Notes under the pieces: generated by a model
What the model was told of the DNA's origin: nothing
The model's database searches: none
What the model saw: only the letters and a program-made list of their open reading frames with translations
DNA from: Mobilitalea sp.
Lineage (GTDB): Bacteria > Bacillota_A > Clostridia > Lachnospirales > Lachnospiraceae
Reading direction: 5' to 3'
NCBI GenBank assembly: GCA_029974875.1
Contig: JARKQP010000599.1
Coordinates: 1-7,137, forward strand
DNA: 7,137 bases
In this document: one piece after another, positions 5,854 to 7,137 of the stretch
How positions within the stretch are numbered: the stretch's first letter is position 1
Layout of the letters: every line of letters starts with the position of its first letter
Translations under genes and position numbers: made by a program

Positions 5854-6915
5854 CTAAATGTAGAATGTGTCTGCTTCTTCCAGACCTTTATTTCGTACGG
5901 AATAAGCACTTTCCTCATCAAACAGATAAACTCTCGATACCAGTACCTCTACCTTTTCTCCGGCGGTAATCGGTTCATCGTCCAAAGCGCGCACCGTTTT
6001 CAGATGAATTCCATTCACCTCGATCGTTAGTTCCGAGCAATTACCCCTAAAAACTGAGCTTTGAATCGTGCCTTCTTCGAGGATACTCCGGTATGTCACC
6101 TGAGCTCCCGGTGTAAATCCCTTAATAAATTCCGGACGAACCACTGCCTTGTACCTGGCATCCAGCGTTTCGAAGCCTTTCAGCCTTCCATAGTCCTCCA
6201 CGATGGTTGACTGCCCGATGAACTGGGCAACAAATGGTGTTGTGGGATTCCGGTAGATTTCAATGGGCGGTCCAATCTGTTCCACCTTACCGTGGTTTGT
6301 GAGGATGATTTCATCGGCAACCTCAACCGCCTCATCCTGGTCATGGGTTACAAAGATGCTGGTGATCCCAATCTTCGTAATCATACTCTTAAGCCAGCTG
6401 CGTAGCTCCTGGCGCACCTTTGCATCAATTGCTGCAAAGGGCTCATCCAGCAGTAGCAGCTGTGGATTCGGGGCCAGTGCCCGGGCAAAGGCAATACGCT
6501 GCATCTGTCCGCCGGAAAGCTGGGAGGGATACCGCTTTTCGAGACCGGGCAGTCCAACCAGCTCCAGCAGCTCTTCAACTCTGTTTTTTATGTACTCCCT
6601 GCTTTTCTTCTGAACCTTCAGCCCATATGCGATATTGTCATACACGGTCATGTATGGAAATAGCCCATAGCTTTGGAATACAAATCCAACTCCCCGTTTA
6701 CTGGCAGAAAGCTGGTTCACCAGCCCACCGTTGATGTAGACGTCTCCGCTGTCCTGATGCTCTAATCCGGCCAGTATTCTAAGGATCGTTGTTTTCCCGC
6801 TGCCGCTGGGTCCCAGCAGTCCAATCAGTTTTCCCTGCTGGATTCCAAAGGACACTTGACTCAGTGCCTTATAATTCCCAAAGGTTTTATTTATGTTTTT
6901 TAGTTCAATATACAT
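5854..6915 (-). CDS. ABC transporter ATP-binding protein with CysA/PotA-like C-terminal domain
   Basis: A 353-residue ATPase that powers the neighbouring permease. All nucleotide-binding motifs are intact: Walker A GPSGSGKT (35-42), Q-loop Q81, signature LSGGQ (133-137), Walker B LLLLDEP (153-159) and H-loop H191. After PTTPFVAQFIGQS (224-236) a further domain of about 115 residues follows, ending with SSVFRGNCSELTIEV and KVEVLVSRVYLFD, which resembles the TOBE-type regulatory domain of sulfate, spermidine and iron ATPases. Ordinary SsuB/TauB partners of this permease class are about 250 residues and lack it. The start at 6915 is chosen because AAAGGAGGAG (6927-6918) sits directly before it; the in-frame ATG 27 nt upstream has no RBS. 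That RBS overlaps the stop codon of the preceding thioredoxin-fold gene, indicating translational coupling. Confidence 0.94.
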   Translation of the reverse strand: MYIELKNINKTFGNYKALSQVSFGIQQGKLIGLLGPSGSGKTTILRILAGLEHQDSGDVYINGGLVNQLSASKRGVGFVFQSYGLFPYMTVYDNIAYGLKVQKKSREYIKNRVEELLELVGLPGLEKRYPSQLSGGQMQRIAFARALAPNPQLLLLDEPFAAIDAKVRQELRSWLKSMITKIGITSIFVTHDQDEAVEVADEIILTNHGKVEQIGPPIEIYRNPTTPFVAQFIGQSTIVEDYGRLKGFETLDARYKAVVRPEFIKGFTPGAQVTYRSILEEGTIQSSVFRGNCSELTIEVNGIHLKTVRALDDEPITAGEKVEVLVSRVYLFDEESAYSVRNKGLEEADTFYI

Positions 6916-6925
6916 AACTCCTCCT

Positions 6926-7137
6926 TTACGACCTGTTATCATCTGATTGCGGCAAGAGATGAAATAATTTATGCATGTTTACGGTAATCACCAGGGAAGA
7001 ATAATATCCCTCTAACCGCTCCTTCACTTCACCCCGGATGAAATACAGCAATGTTGGAAGGACGTTAATATCATATTTGTCTGATAGTTCAAATTCTTCC
7101 GGTGCATTTACTCTTCCAAAGAGAACCCTTTGATTGG
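6926..7137 (-). CDS. Thioredoxin-fold protein, C-terminal part (gene continues beyond the window)
   Basis: An open frame enters from the right edge and gives 69 residues ending at TAA (6928-6926). It reads RVLFGRVNAPEEFELSDKYD, then INVLPTLLYFIRGEVKERLEGY. This is the second half of a thioredoxin fold: the beta strand with the F-x-R-V-N pattern, the cis-proline loop (VLPTLLYF, P27 of the visible part), and the GEVxxRLEGY turn. The N-terminal half with any CxxC site lies outside the window, so redox activity cannot be judged. The tail after GYYSSLV is about 20 residues and ends NRS. It is the first visible gene of the ABC/sulfotransferase operon, and its stop codon overlaps the ATPase RBS. A redox or thiol-handling role in sulfur metabolism is possible but inferred. 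Confidence 0.8.
   Translation of the reverse strand, partial: NQRVLFGRVNAPEEFELSDKYDINVLPTLLYFIRGEVKERLEGYYSSLVITVNMHKLFHLLPQSDDNRS

Noticed and set aside
1..7137. tRNA, rRNA, CRISPR array, insertion sequence or riboswitch
   Set aside because: I saw no cloverleaf, spaced repeat array, transposase, terminal inverted repeat pair or known riboswitch core in the window.

Overview
The window looks like chromosomal DNA from a low-to-mid GC Gram-positive anaerobe, most likely a member of class Clostridia (Lachnospiraceae-like). This rests on strong AAGGAGG-type ribosome binding sites, a lipobox-bearing solute-binding protein, an ECF sigma factor paired with a DUF4179-type membrane protein, and a Firmicutes-type holin-like mini-toxin. 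The taxonomic call is an inference from gene families and style, not from a marker gene.

Left part (1-430): the minus strand carries a 34-residue single-span hydrophobic peptide of the Hol_Tox type (type I toxin-like). It has its own minus-strand promoter and a structured leader that contains a perfect 12-nt match to the 16S anti-Shine-Dalgarno sequence. Facing away from it are two stacked plus-strand promoters for the sigma operon: a vegetative one whose -35 is the second copy of a 13-bp tandem repeat, and an ECF-type one just upstream of the sigma start.

Middle left (431-1934, plus strand): an ECF sigma factor and an overlapping single-span DUF4179-type protein, presumably its membrane-bound regulator. 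A 65-nt composite hairpin (2033-2097) separates this operon from the convergent minus-strand operon.

Right part (2142-7137, minus strand, transcribed right to left): thioredoxin-fold protein (only its C-terminal 69 residues are in the window), ABC ATPase, ABC permease, lipoprotein solute-binding protein, and a cytoplasmic-looking aryl-sulfate sulfotransferase. The spacings are short (stop codon and RBS overlap, 14, 57 and 116 nt). The transporter is of the sulfonate/taurine/nitrate class, although its ATPase carries a CysA/PotA-like C-terminal domain. The simplest reading is an uptake system for a small organic compound, perhaps an aryl sulfate or sulfonate, coupled to intracellular sulfuryl transfer by the sulfotransferase. 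The substrate is not determined by the sequence.

The most interesting items are this five-gene thioredoxin/ABC/sulfotransferase module with no signal peptide on the enzyme, and the toxin locus, where the strongest ribosome binding site serves a different reading frame from the toxin.
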